Source: Oscillospiraceae bacterium (GTDB lineage Bacteria > Bacillota_A > Clostridia > Oscillospirales > CAG-272). Taken from it: a stretch of DNA of 18,156 nt. Location of the stretch: positions 1 to 18,156 of the forward strand of contig SVRU01000056.1 of assembly GCA_015064665.1 (NCBI GenBank). Direction: 5' to 3'. The stretch's first letter is position 1. Each line of letters begins with the position of its first letter. The translations under genes were made by a program, and so were the position numbers. Shown here one piece after another: positions 1 to 7,316 of the stretch. Below the pieces are notes generated by a model. That model was not told the origin of the DNA and ran no database searches. It saw nothing but the letters and a program-made list of their open reading frames with translations.

Positions 1-770
1 TCGGTACGGCACCGTCTATGGATGGATATGCATCGGTGGTTGCGCCCCTTGTAGTTCAGAATAACAAGATAGTTTATGATTGCTCGATTGCAAGACATAT
101 TGTTATCGACCTTGCCGTTTGCGCGGAAGCGCCCATGGAGCTTCTCTATGCCGGAATCGGTGATATGATAGGTAAATACATTGCAATTCTTGACTGGGAG
201 CTTTCAAGGATGATGACAGGCGAGTATTTTTGCGAAAACGTTGCTAATCAGGTTCTTGAAGCTACGGCAAACTGTATAGAAGCTGCTCAGCGACTTTCCG
301 AACGTAATCCATCTGATATACGCAAAATAGTAGAGGGTCTTATCAGCTCCGGTATGGGTATTGCATATACTGGCAGCTCGCGTCCCGCATCGGGAACAGA
401 GCATATGATAGGTCAGACCTGGGAGATTATGGACTTTGAAAATCACAGACCCAATCATCTTCACGGTATCGAGGTCGGACAGGCAACCTTTACCGCAATC
501 GCGATGTACCGCAAGCTATACAGAGAGTGCGACGATGCAAAAATTAAGGCGCTTATTGAAAAGTATCTTCCTCATTTTGATGCAATTTGCGCGCTTCAGG
601 AAGCTATACATATTCCTTATGCCGTTACCGATAAGGACATATTCACGGAGGGCGTGATAAGAGGAAGAACCTTCCGAGTAAGATATACCGTACTTCAGTA
701 TCTTTACGACAGAGGGCTTCTTGAAGAGTACACCGAGTATGCGTACGGTGAAACTATGAAATATCAATAA
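1..770 (+). CDS. egsA: sn-glycerol-1-phosphate dehydrogenase (EgsA/AraM family), 5' end missing
   Basis: The reading frame is open from base 3 (G-T-A-P-S before the first ATG at 18), so the gene begins outside the window. About 255 C-terminal residues are present, whereas the family is usually about 390-430. EgsA/AraM reduces dihydroxyacetone phosphate to sn-glycerol-1-phosphate with NAD(P)H in the cytoplasm and belongs to the iron-containing alcohol dehydrogenase/DHQ-synthase-like fold. Seen here are the APSMDGYAS and APL segments, the AGIGDMIGKY...DW block carrying a metal-ligand Asp (residue 49 from the ATG), SGTEHMIGQ (ligand His129) and HLHGIEVG (ligand His149). All three metal-binding blocks are kept, so the visible part looks functional. 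In bacteria the product supplies G1P-based lipids or glycerol phosphates, but the role here is unknown. The gene ends at a bidirectional terminator. Confidence 0.85.
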   Translation, partial: GTAPSMDGYASVVAPLVVQNNKIVYDCSIARHIVIDLAVCAEAPMELLYAGIGDMIGKYIAILDWELSRMMTGEYFCENVANQVLEATANCIEAAQRLSERNPSDIRKIVEGLISSGMGIAYTGSSRPASGTEHMIGQTWEIMDFENHRPNHLHGIEVGQATFTAIAMYRKLYRECDDAKIKALIEKYLPHFDAICALQEAIHIPYAVTDKDIFTEGVIRGRTFRVRYTVLQYLYDRGLLEEYTEYAYGETMKYQ

Positions 771-790
771 TTAGATTTTGAATAATTATT

Positions 791-840
791 CTATATAAAA
801 AACGAGGCAGAATACTATTCTGCCTCGTTTTACTGTTTTT
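791..840. terminator. bidirectional intrinsic terminator between convergent genes
   Basis: A near-perfect hairpin with a 12-bp stem (AACGAGGCAGAA at 801-812 pairs with TTCTGCCTCGTT) has a T-rich run on its right and an A-run on its left. It can therefore end both the egsA transcript (plus) and the protease transcript (minus), and it overlaps the last codons of the latter. Confidence 0.85.
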
Positions 841-1513
841 TACAAATTTCCTTTAGATACCTAAGCGCTTCTTTTATTCCGCCGACCTCGTCAATGAGTC
901 CGCATTCAGTTGCATCGTAACCGTCAAGGATTGAGCCGATATCGTTAACTAAAACGTCGGTACGTGAAAGTATTTTTCGAAAGTAATCCTCTTTAACGTT
1001 TGAATGGGATACTATAAAATTAATAATTCTGTCCTGCATTTTTTCAAGATAGTCAAACGCTTGCGGAACACCGAGGACAAGACCGTTCGTTCTTACAGGG
1101 TGAATTGTCATCGTTGCGCTTGGAACAATAAATGATTTTTTTGCGCTTACCGCAAGAGGCACGCCGATAGAATGGCCTCCGCCAAGCACGATTGATGCGG
1201 TAGGCTTCGTCAGACTTGCAATCATTTCGGCAATAGCAAGTCCCGCTTCAACGTCACCGCCGAGGGTGTTTATAAGTATGACTATTCCGTCAATTTTGTC
1301 ACTTTCTTCAAGCTCAAGAAGCAAGGGCAGTATGTGGTCGTATTTTGTGCTTTTTTGATTTTGGTCAAGCACATAATGTCCCTCTATCTGACCTATTATC
1401 GAAAGGCAGTAAAAAGTGCCTTGGCTGCTTTTTACTTCGATACTTCCTGTCTTTTCGATTGAAGCTATTTTTTCGTTTTCAGAATTATTCTTGTTTTGCG
1501 TATCTGAATACAT
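830..1513 (-). CDS. tepA: ClpP-class serine protease, translocation-enhancing protein TepA-like
   Basis: The gene encodes 227 residues from the ATG at 1513, chosen because AGG lies 6 nt upstream. The frame is open back to a TTG at 1567, but that start has no ribosome binding site. The core has the ClpP/crotonase fold. The IDGIVILINTLGGDVEAG block precedes GGGHSIG with the nucleophile Ser (about residue 115), then TMTIHPVR with the catalytic His (about 138), then a C-terminal IDEVGGIKEAL segment. This is the TepA/YmfB pattern of Bacillota, a cytosolic ClpP relative described in Bacillus as aiding preprotein translocation. I see no signal peptide or membrane span. The N-terminal 30 residues are low-complexity (Asn, Lys, Glu). 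I see no clear promoter between the terminator upstream and the start, so read-through from the M55 gene may supply transcription. Confidence 0.85.
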   Translation of the reverse strand: MYSDTQNKNNSENEKIASIEKTGSIEVKSSQGTFYCLSIIGQIEGHYVLDQNQKSTKYDHILPLLLELEESDKIDGIVILINTLGGDVEAGLAIAEMIASLTKPTASIVLGGGHSIGVPLAVSAKKSFIVPSATMTIHPVRTNGLVLGVPQAFDYLEKMQDRIINFIVSHSNVKEDYFRKILSRTDVLVNDIGSILDGYDATECGLIDEVGGIKEALRYLKEICKKQ

Positions 1514-1560
1514 ATTAAACCTCATATCTTTTTTTATAGTTTGCATATTTATTTGTTTTT

Positions 1561-1602
1561 TATACAAAAAATCACGGCGAATGAGAATAACTCAATCGCC
1601 GT
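1561..1602 (-). terminator. intrinsic terminator of the M55 peptidase gene
   Basis: Inverted repeat ACGGCGA...TCGCCGT (1574-1602) is extended by TGAG/CTCA after one A-A mismatch. On the minus strand a run of six T follows directly. It lies 16 nt past the stop codon of the M55 gene and about 60 nt before the TepA-like start. Confidence 0.8.
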
Positions 1603-1617
1603 TAAATTTTTGTGTAC

Positions 1618-2394
1618 CTATAGGAGCAGAGACTTGTAATTAACTATTTCGTTAATTACTTTTCGAATCGTGCGTGAGCCTATGCGCTCGCGGCCCTCTG
1701 CGAATTTGTCACAGTAGTCTGTACGTTGGAAAGTGAAGAGAATCTCAGCGGGCAAGGAAATCTTATACGGTTCTATTTTGCCGATAAGCTTTACCGATTC
1801 CTTTGCCGTGTTTCTGATAAGTGCGCGGGCCTCGTCGGACGGAAGACTTGTTGCCTGATTTCTTCCGTGAGCATATTTGACGGTAGCTGCCGCTATGCCG
1901 GGTATAAAACGCTCGGCTTCCTCACAGGCGGCTTTGTCACCCGAAACAAAAATTACAGGAATTCCGTATGCACCGACGTAGGCTGCGCCTTGAATAAGTT
2001 CGCCGCAGGATACCCCGTTTATGCTGTAATCAAACCACATTTTTGAGTTTTGTGTATGCTCGAGAAAGGCGTTTTCAGCTCCTGCCATTGCATGAAGTCC
2101 AACCTCTGCATATGCATCGATCTCGCCGCTTGTAACGATATCGTGCCAATTATAGCTGTAAACCTGCTCGGCGCGGGGGTCAAGCATTTCCTTTATAAAG
2201 TTTACACCCTTACCGTGACCGTCATATACGTAAACCTTTTCCGCGCCTGCTGCGTAGAAGCCGTCGATTGCGGCGTTTACGTCATACATTAGTTCTTTGC
2301 AGGAATTGGGATATCCTTCGCTATCGGCCGGAACAACGTCAATTGAATCTACGTTCGTTATGCCTTCGATATCAGTCATCAAAAGAATTTTCAT
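1618..2394 (-). CDS. M55 family D-aminopeptidase (DppA-like), full length
   Basis: This 258-residue zinc metallopeptidase matches DppA, a cytosolic enzyme that forms decameric rings and cleaves N-terminal D-amino acids from short peptides (for example peptidoglycan-derived D-Ala peptides). Visible metal-site elements follow the DppA order: Asp8 and Glu10 in MTDIEGI, His60 in YDGHGKG, His101 in GLHAMAG and Glu132 in GVSCGE. The nucleophilic Cys of Bacillus DppA (Cys115) has no obvious counterpart at the same place, where EHTQNS is found, so the mechanism may differ. The start is set by AAGGAG 7 nt before the ATG. A consensus promoter lies just upstream and a terminator just downstream, so it is probably monocistronic. 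A truncated paralogue is at 16690-17052. Confidence 0.88.
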   Translation of the reverse strand: MKILLMTDIEGITNVDSIDVVPADSEGYPNSCKELMYDVNAAIDGFYAAGAEKVYVYDGHGKGVNFIKEMLDPRAEQVYSYNWHDIVTSGEIDAYAEVGLHAMAGAENAFLEHTQNSKMWFDYSINGVSCGELIQGAAYVGAYGIPVIFVSGDKAACEEAERFIPGIAAATVKYAHGRNQATSLPSDEARALIRNTAKESVKLIGKIEPYKISLPAEILFTFQRTDYCDKFAEGRERIGSRTIRKVINEIVNYKSLLL

Positions 2395-2416
2395 AAGAAT
2401 ACTCCTTTTTTATTTA

Positions 2417-2445
2417 ATTATAGTTGTAACTTTCAAATTTGTCAA
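2417..2445 (-). promoter_or_regulatory. sigma-A promoter of the M55 peptidase gene
   Basis: On the minus strand TTGACA (2440-2445) and TATAAT (2417-2422) are separated by exactly 17 nt, a full-consensus housekeeping promoter about 25 nt upstream of the ATG. No operator-like repeat is obvious around it. Confidence 0.85.
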
Positions 2446-2554
2446 TAGAAGATAAAAAAATGGCAATCAAAATATAAACAAAAGCAAAATTGTACTAAAT
2501 TTTTTAATTTTTTTTCTTTATACATATAAAATTGATTCTTTTATATAAAAGCTT

Positions 2555-2583
2555 TTTACAAAAACAAAACAATCTGTTATAAT
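2555..2583 (+). promoter_or_regulatory. sigma-A promoter for the small membrane protein genes
   Basis: TTTACA (2555-2560), a 17-nt spacer and TATAAT (2578-2583). Transcription should begin near 2590, leaving a 5' leader of about 120 nt before the ATG at 2713. Confidence 0.8.
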
Positions 2584-2589
2584 ATATTT

Positions 2590-2712
2590 AGGAAAGAAAA
2601 AAACTATAGCAATTTAAAGTTGCGGATTTTTTCTTTTGCTGCAATTCAGGTCCTGCGTTTTTCGGTGCGTCGACTGTGATTTGAACAAATTATTTTATAA
2701 GGAAGAACAACA
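2590..2712 (+). promoter_or_regulatory. long 5' leader with possible alternative hairpins
   Basis: The leader contains GCAATTTAAAGTTGC (a 6-bp stem including one G-U pair) immediately followed by GGATTTTTTC, which resembles a small attenuator. The right arm TTGCGG can also pair imperfectly with CTGCAA about 13 nt downstream, so two exclusive structures are possible. A short palindrome CAGGTCCTG follows. It matches no riboswitch class that I recognise. The assignment rests on pairing read by eye. Confidence 0.3.
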
Positions 2713-2940
2713 ATGGATAACAACAATTTGGTCAGATTTTTATTAACATTCTTTCTCGGATGGATTGGTAGCTTGATTATCAATTACTCCAGCTTGAAGC
2801 CTGAAGGATTTAAGTCAAGAACTCTTGCATATTTTTTCCTTAGCATGATTACTTTTGGTATTTACGGTCTCGTTGCATCTATCTGCAACCTTACGTTTGA
2901 TCCGTCTAAGCCCAAGAATATAGGATATTTTAAGGCTTAA
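2713..2940 (+). CDS. small two-span membrane protein
   Basis: The 75-residue protein begins 7 nt after AAGGAAG. Two hydrophobic segments (about residues 7-24 and 39-58) are joined by a polar loop containing SSLKPEGFKSRT, and the tail reads FDPSKPKNIGYF. The pattern is that of a conserved small hydrophobic protein seen widely in Clostridia, with a layout like TM2-type proteins (two helices and a short loop), but I cannot name a function. It is followed at 31 nt spacing by a strong hairpin and then by another small membrane protein, so the two may be co-transcribed. Confidence 0.7.
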   Translation: MDNNNLVRFLLTFFLGWIGSLIINYSSLKPEGFKSRTLAYFFLSMITFGIYGLVASICNLTFDPSKPKNIGYFKA

Positions 2941-2953
2941 ATTATAAATTTTG

Positions 2954-2986
2954 TACCGTTCCGTAGACCGAAATATCGGAACGGTA
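2954..2986 (+). promoter_or_regulatory. intergenic hairpin between two small membrane protein genes
   Basis: A perfect 10-bp stem (TACCGTTCCG pairs with CGGAACGGTA) with a 13-nt loop. No T-run follows, only TATATATT, so it is more likely a weak terminator, a processing site or an RNA-stability element that sets unequal expression of the two genes. Confidence 0.55.
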
Positions 2987-3014
2987 TATATATTATGAAA
3001 TGGGAGGTAACTCA

Positions 3015-3329
3015 ATGTTTTGTCAAAAATGTGGAAAAGAGTTGGTAGATGAGGCGGTTGTTTGCATTAATTGCGGATGTGCCGTCGGAAATACGTCATT
3101 TAAAGCAAATAGTGATGATGCACCGAGCTTTGGATTTGCGCTTCTTGGTTTTTTCATCCCTTTGGTTGGATTAATACTTTATATATTAAATAAGGACACC
3201 ACTCCTCTGAAGGCGCGTTCTGCAGGAAAAGGAGCTTTGATTGGAGTTTGCGTAGAAGTTGGTATTTCTATATTAATTGCTATCGTTTACGTGATGCTTA
3301 TTGTAGGGACGTTAATGTTTTATTATTAA
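3015..3329 (+). CDS. zinc-ribbon membrane protein
   Basis: The protein has 104 residues from the ATG at 3015. An in-frame ATG at 3000 overlaps the GGGAGG ribosome binding site and is not credible. The N-terminus is a short zinc ribbon, CQKC...CINC with 13 residues between the pairs (residues 4-23), of the kind found at the start of many small Bacillota membrane proteins. After a polar linker come two hydrophobic stretches (about residues 42-60 and 73-103) joined by a loop with KDTTPLKARSAGKGA. The second is long and may be one extended helix or a hairpin. The ribbon presumably sits on the cytoplasmic side. Function is unknown. Confidence 0.7.
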   Translation: MFCQKCGKELVDEAVVCINCGCAVGNTSFKANSDDAPSFGFALLGFFIPLVGLILYILNKDTTPLKARSAGKGALIGVCVEVGISILIAIVYVMLIVGTLMFYY

Positions 3330-3368
3330 TCTTTTGCAGCTTTTTTCAGACAACATACATATAAAAGG

Positions 3369-3392
3369 GCGTGAGAATTTCACGGACTTTTT
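3369..3392 (+). terminator. weak intrinsic terminator
   Basis: CGTGA (3370-3374) and TCACG (3380-3384) form a short hairpin followed by GAC and five T. It lies 40 nt past the zinc-ribbon gene and before the promoter of the next operon. The stem is short, so termination may be partial. Confidence 0.45.
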
Positions 3393-3498
3393 GCGTATAT
3401 TAAATTTTTGTGATTTTTGATAATGAAAGGTATTTGTATTTTTACAATGCAGAAAATGGATTTTATCGTTTTGTGCAATAAAAAGATTTGTTTGTGCA

Positions 3499-3527
3499 TT
3501 GAAAAATAGATGAAAATGTGATAAAAT
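3499..3527 (+). promoter_or_regulatory. sigma-A promoter of the Fe-S / AraC / esterase operon
   Basis: TTGAAA (3499-3504), a 17-nt spacer and TAAAAT (3522-3527), about 47 nt before the ATG at 3574. Confidence 0.7.
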
Positions 3528-3573
3528 TGTGCAAAAAGAAATAAAAAATTGTTTTTTTGCAAGGAGATTTCAT

Positions 3574-4611
3574 ATGATAACATCTAAGCAGATAAAAGAG
3601 GCGGCTCTTCGTCTTGGTGCGGATATTGTCGGAATAGGTTCGATTGACAGGTGGAAGGATGCTCCTCCGCAGATGGATCCGAAAATGATAATGCCCAGAG
3701 CAAAATCAATAATTGCTATGGGATTCCGTGTTTTTCGCGGCTCGCTCCGAGGAATAGAAGAGGGAACCTATTTTTCAAACTATTCTGCAATGGGTTACGG
3801 CGGTCTTACATACGTTTATATGCCGATGACCGTGATCAACATGTGCAAAATTATTGAGGATGCAGGATATGAGGCAATTCCAATGGGTCATCAGAGCGAC
3901 TGGCGCGCAATTGATAACGAGGGATTTTTGAAAGAACAGTTTTCAAGACCTGTTGAGCCCGGAAAACCGTATCCTGACGTTATGGTACATCTGCGTATTG
4001 CGGGATATCTTTGCGGACTTGGCGAGATTGGCTATTCAAAGATGCTTCTTACACCCGAATTCGGTCCCAGAGTCCGCGTTGGAATTATTATTACCGAAAT
4101 GGAGCTCGAGCCCGATCCGATCATGGAGCCCGGAATGCTTTGTAACAAATGCATGGCTTGTGTAAGAGAATGCCCCGGAAACTGCATTCCTAAGGACAAG
4201 ATCGTAAAGGTTAACCTTGGCGGAAAAGAGGTTGAGTGGGGTGATATTGACACAAAGAAATGCGGAAAATATTTCTGCGGAGCTCAGGAAGTCGAGGAGG
4301 GACAAACAGGTGAGTATTTAGAGGATACCGATAAGTATTCTCCGTCTGCTATTTCACCGTTCTATAAAAGGCCGAGAAAGCTGTATAGGACAGGTCAGGC
4401 AGTATGCGGAGCAAAAGGATGTACACGTGCTTGCATGATCAGTCTTGAAAAGCGCGGCGTATTAAAAAATAAGTTTGAGCATCCATTCCGCACAAAGCCG
4501 CTCTGGTCAATGGATTGGTCGGAAGAGGGAATTGCAAACGACAGACCTGCGGAGTATATTCCGCCATATTCGAGAGAAGTCAAAGATAAGAAAGAGTCAG
4601 ACGTTGACTGA
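3574..4611 (+). CDS. QueG / reductive-dehalogenase-like 4Fe-4S protein
   Basis: The protein has 345 residues from the ATG at 3574, which follows AGGAG by 7 nt. An upstream start at 3529 lacks such a site. The segment AGYLCGLGEIGYSKMLLTPEFGPRVRVG (residues 143-170) and the ferredoxin-like cluster C190-x2-C193-x2-C196-x3-C200-P are characteristic of epoxyqueuosine reductase QueG and of cobalamin-dependent reductive dehalogenases. Further cysteines (C204, C230, C235, C278, C283, C287) could hold a second cluster. It lacks a Tat signal, so it is cytosolic, unlike respiratory dehalogenases. True QueG acts in tRNA queuosine synthesis. Here the neighbours are a regulator and an esterase, so a paralogue with another reductive substrate is more likely, but this is inference. 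It is the first gene of a three-gene operon. Confidence 0.7.
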   Translation: MITSKQIKEAALRLGADIVGIGSIDRWKDAPPQMDPKMIMPRAKSIIAMGFRVFRGSLRGIEEGTYFSNYSAMGYGGLTYVYMPMTVINMCKIIEDAGYEAIPMGHQSDWRAIDNEGFLKEQFSRPVEPGKPYPDVMVHLRIAGYLCGLGEIGYSKMLLTPEFGPRVRVGIIITEMELEPDPIMEPGMLCNKCMACVRECPGNCIPKDKIVKVNLGGKEVEWGDIDTKKCGKYFCGAQEVEEGQTGEYLEDTDKYSPSAISPFYKRPRKLYRTGQAVCGAKGCTRACMISLEKRGVLKNKFEHPFRTKPLWSMDWSEEGIANDRPAEYIPPYSREVKDKKESDVD

Positions 4612-4650
4612 TTTATATATAATTTAGCTTTTTTACAGAGGTAAGTGAGC

Positions 4651-5454
4651 ATGATAAATTGGGATGCGCTTAATGAATCGGATTTTTTGGTGTATGGCAT
4701 CTTATTTCATGCCGGCGTCCGTCCGCGCGCTAAGATTCTTGACAGGAGATATAACGGTCGAAACAAGAACGGATTTCTTTATCTTTTTTCGGGAAAGGTT
4801 GAATTTTTTGACGCAGACGGGAATTCAATGTGTAAGGCGGCAGCAAACGATTTGATTTATATACCAAAAGGCGTCAAATATAGGCTTTGTTATAATGAAG
4901 AAACGCATTTTGCATTGATAAACTTTGAAATGAAATCTGCTGACGAAAATGATTTTATATTTTTTAGTGAAATTTCCACCGTTATCAAAAGCAACACCAA
5001 CACGGAGCTTATCTCAATATTTAAAAGGGTAGAAAAGGCGGATTTGGAAGCTGTAAGCATATCGGTATTCAAGTGCAAGGAGCTGACATACAGATTGTTT
5101 TCCTGTATAAGTGAGAGTGCTATAGAGTATGGCGAAAAGAATAATAAAATTGCACTCGGAGTTCAAATACTTCGCGAGAGGTATCTTGAGAACATACCGA
5201 TTACCGAGCTTGCTGCCGCATGTTACGTCAGTGTAAGCACTTTTAGAAATCTGTTTAGTGAGCAATTTGGTATGTCGCCTCTTCAATATCGAAATCTGCT
5301 TCGAATTAAACGTGCAAAAGCATTAATTTCTAACGGAGATTATACCATTGCCGAGGTGGCATCGCTTTCCGGATTTTCAAGCGAGAGCTATTTTTGCCGT
5401 TATTATAAAAAGATTGTGGGCACTACGCCGTCAAGCAATGGAAAGGAAACCTGA
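4651..5454 (+). CDS. AraC-family transcriptional regulator with cupin-like sensor
   Basis: The protein has 267 residues. The ATG at 4651 lies 9-10 nt after AGAGG, and a GTG two codons earlier is a possible alternative. Residues about 1-110 form a beta-rich cupin-like sensor (FLYLFSGKVEFFDADGNS, DLIYIPKGVKYRL). Residues about 165-267 hold the double helix-turn-helix of AraC/XylS proteins, with ITELAAACYVSVSTFRNLF and TIAEVASLSGFSSESYF followed by FCRYYKKIVGTTPS. Such proteins bind a small ligand, often a sugar, and activate nearby genes. It lies 39 nt after the Fe-S protein gene and 2 nt before the esterase gene, so it is probably made together with them and may autoregulate the operon. Confidence 0.9.
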   Translation: MINWDALNESDFLVYGILFHAGVRPRAKILDRRYNGRNKNGFLYLFSGKVEFFDADGNSMCKAAANDLIYIPKGVKYRLCYNEETHFALINFEMKSADENDFIFFSEISTVIKSNTNTELISIFKRVEKADLEAVSISVFKCKELTYRLFSCISESAIEYGEKNNKIALGVQILRERYLENIPITELAAACYVSVSTFRNLFSEQFGMSPLQYRNLLRIKRAKALISNGDYTIAEVASLSGFSSESYFCRYYKKIVGTTPSSNGKET

Positions 5455-5456
5455 TT

Positions 5457-6257
5457 ATGAATTTTAGCGATTGCGCATATGATATAATCATTCTTGCAGG
5501 ACAATCAAATGCTGCCGGCACCGGCAGAGGAGAGGTCAAAGAGGAATACGTACCGGATGAAAATATCATAAGTCTTTCTCCGGTTTTTGATATATCAAGA
5601 AAAATCGAGGACGGAATTGATAAACGTTGGATAAATTACAAGGATACTCTGCCCGTATTTGAAATCGCTCATGAAAGAATTGCAAAGGAAGTGAAGAACG
5701 GAGATTTATCCTTAACATTCTCAAAGGAATATATAAACAACGGCTATTTAAATTCGGGAAGAAAAGTACTTATTATACGCGCTGCAATCGGTGCAACCGG
5801 ATTTATGCACGGTCATTGGGGAGTTGGAAAGCCGCTGTATTCAAAGATGGTCGAACTCGTTGAATATGCTCTGTCACAAAATCCGGAAAACAAACTTAAG
5901 GTGCTTTTATGGCACCAAGGCGAGCACGAGGTCGGAAAGAAAAATCCGCCTGAAAAATATTTCAATGAGTTGAGGAATTTATTCCGTGATTTTAAGAAAC
6001 GGTTTGATTCAGAAAATTTACCTATAATCTCCGCTGACTTTTCACACGAATGGAAGCATACGAAGGGCGCCGAAGGCCAAGCGATATCCAATGTAATAAG
6101 AAAAGTTGTTACCGGTGAAGGCGGAATATATCTCGAAACGGATGACCTTTTGTCAAATAACCAGAAAAACGGCGATAAAGATATAATTCATTTCTGCCGC
6201 GAATCGCTTTACACTTTAGGAAAACGTTATTTTGAAGCCTATAAAAAACTGCAATAA
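5457..6257 (+). CDS. SGNH / CE6-type carbohydrate acetylesterase (sialate O-acetylesterase-like)
   Basis: This 266-residue protein resembles the SASA/DUF303 family of sialate and xylan O-acetylesterases. The nucleophile lies in LAGQSNAAGTGRGE (Ser17). A conserved block IRAAIGATG is near residue 108, WHQGEHEV is at 152-159 (usual form WHQGE.D), and the D-x-x-H element closing the triad is DIIH (Asp242, His245). No signal peptide is visible, so it would act on imported, already small acetylated sugars. The start codon follows the AraC stop by 2 nt and its ribosome binding site (AAGGAAAC) is inside the AraC gene, so translation is probably coupled. A strong terminator closes the operon. Confidence 0.82.
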   Translation: MNFSDCAYDIIILAGQSNAAGTGRGEVKEEYVPDENIISLSPVFDISRKIEDGIDKRWINYKDTLPVFEIAHERIAKEVKNGDLSLTFSKEYINNGYLNSGRKVLIIRAAIGATGFMHGHWGVGKPLYSKMVELVEYALSQNPENKLKVLLWHQGEHEVGKKNPPEKYFNELRNLFRDFKKRFDSENLPIISADFSHEWKHTKGAEGQAISNVIRKVVTGEGGIYLETDDLLSNNQKNGDKDIIHFCRESLYTLGKRYFEAYKKLQ

Positions 6258-6320
6258 AAAAAGAAACATCAACGGAGAGCTGCGCTAAAGCAGTCTAACC
6301 GTTGATGCTTCTTTTTTTGC
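6255..6320. terminator. bidirectional terminator with two stacked stems
   Basis: CATCAACGG (6267-6275) pairs with CCGTTGATG, flanked by GAA/TTC. An inner CTGC/GCAG hairpin fills the loop. A run of seven T follows on the plus strand, and the A-run on the left gives an equal T-run on the minus strand, so it serves both the esterase gene and the convergent membrane protein gene. Confidence 0.85.
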
Positions 6321-6333
6321 GTTTTAACTTTTA

Positions 6334-7233
6334 TTAAAAAAATCTTCTTTTATCTGCAACAACCTGTCCGTCAACTGTAATCGTCATCACGTTGTATATG
6401 TCGATACCTGCAGAAATTTCGCGCCCATCCTTTACTGCGGTAAGTATATGAGGAAATTCCATTCTGGCAATATATTCGTCATATACAAAACCGTCTATTA
6501 TAAGCTCGTTAACCTTCTTTACTCTACGGTAAATTATAGTGTGCTCAAAAACCTTTTTTTCAAGGAAAACCCTTGATTTAACCGAAAAATCAGCAGTTCT
6601 GATTGGCGTTGAATCAGCAATATTATTTTCGGTTTCGCCATCGGATGTATTTTCGATCAGTGATTCAAAAGCAAACTCACCGTCACTTTTCTTAACCGTC
6701 TCTTGCGCATTCGATTCCATTTTCTTAAGAAAATAATGCGCTTTAATACCCATAACGAAGAAAACAATAACGTATGCGTGAAACAGTATATCTATAATAC
6801 TTGATGCAAGGTTGTATTGCGAAAACATTATCAGCGTGTCAACAGAAAAAGCTACAAGAGCTGCAATAAGCCAACCGACCCGACCGTTTTTAGATAAAAA
6901 ATAACACAAAATATAAAATGCAATAATAACAAACGCGGCTATAATCAATGCGTAAAATACGGAGTCGTTAAAAAAGTCAAATGCTCCGTATCCTCCCTCG
7001 TAGAATTCCTCGGGATATCTGCCGCATATATACATTCCCAAATCAGCTATAAGATACGGAACGGCTGCCGAAAAAAGAAAATATGTAAAGTCTTCTGTCA
7101 GTAACAAAAAAATATTTATTATTGAAAAGATTGATGCCAAAAGCAGATTGGAACGTGCGGTATTGTACTTATAAATTGCCGATTTAATTGGGTCGTTTGC
7201 GCGCTCTTTTGCTATTTGAGTTCTATTTTTCAT
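6334..7233 (-). CDS. integral membrane protein with soluble C-terminal domain, unknown function
   Basis: The 299-residue protein starts 5 nt after GGAAGG. About five hydrophobic helices occupy residues 28-46, 50-69, 91-113, 118-137 and 143-166. The remaining 130 residues are polar: an acidic, Ser/Thr-rich linker (about 172-205) followed by a beta-rich domain (about 207-299) with YRRVKKVNELIIDGFVYDEY and a final ITVDGQVVADKRRFF. I do not recognise a family. The C-terminal domain reads like a small ligand- or membrane-surface-binding beta domain, but this is a guess. The gene has its own consensus promoter and is convergent with the esterase operon. Confidence 0.7.
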   Translation of the reverse strand: MKNRTQIAKERANDPIKSAIYKYNTARSNLLLASIFSIINIFLLLTEDFTYFLFSAAVPYLIADLGMYICGRYPEEFYEGGYGAFDFFNDSVFYALIIAAFVIIAFYILCYFLSKNGRVGWLIAALVAFSVDTLIMFSQYNLASSIIDILFHAYVIVFFVMGIKAHYFLKKMESNAQETVKKSDGEFAFESLIENTSDGETENNIADSTPIRTADFSVKSRVFLEKKVFEHTIIYRRVKKVNELIIDGFVYDEYIARMEFPHILTAVKDGREISAGIDIYNVMTITVDGQVVADKRRFF

Positions 7234-7280
7234 AACTGCCTTCCTTTCGCTAAAAAAGTAAAATATAAAACCCTAAGTCC

Positions 7281-7309
7281 ATTATAACATATATAAATCT
7301 ATTTGTAAA
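7281..7309 (-). promoter_or_regulatory. sigma-A promoter of the membrane protein gene
   Basis: On the minus strand TTTACA (7304-7309), 17 nt and TATAAT (7281-7286). It lies in the 83-bp gap between the AraC gene stop and this gene. No terminator is seen in that gap, so read-through from the AraC gene is also possible. Confidence 0.8.
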
Positions 7310-7316
7310 TACCTTG

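Larger units (their letters stand above)
2395..2712. other. 318-bp divergent intergenic region
   Basis: This is the only gap over 300 bases. It holds the minus-strand promoter of the M55 gene, about 100 bp of very AT-rich DNA with A- and T-runs (2450-2550), the plus-strand promoter at 2555-2583 and a roughly 120-nt transcribed leader. No open frame in it has both a start codon and a ribosome binding site. Confidence 0.7.

Noticed and set aside
1514..1567. TTG start giving a 245-residue TepA-like protein
   Set aside because: There is no Shine-Dalgarno sequence, and the start lies directly in the T-rich tail of the preceding terminator. AGG 6 nt before the ATG at 1513 is better.
2590..2712. 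T-box or known riboswitch in the leader
   Set aside because: No T-box consensus and no conserved riboswitch core could be found by eye. The region is listed only as a possible structured leader.
3000..3014. Earlier ATG for the zinc-ribbon protein
   Set aside because: Its codons overlap the GGGAGG ribosome binding site that serves the ATG at 3015.
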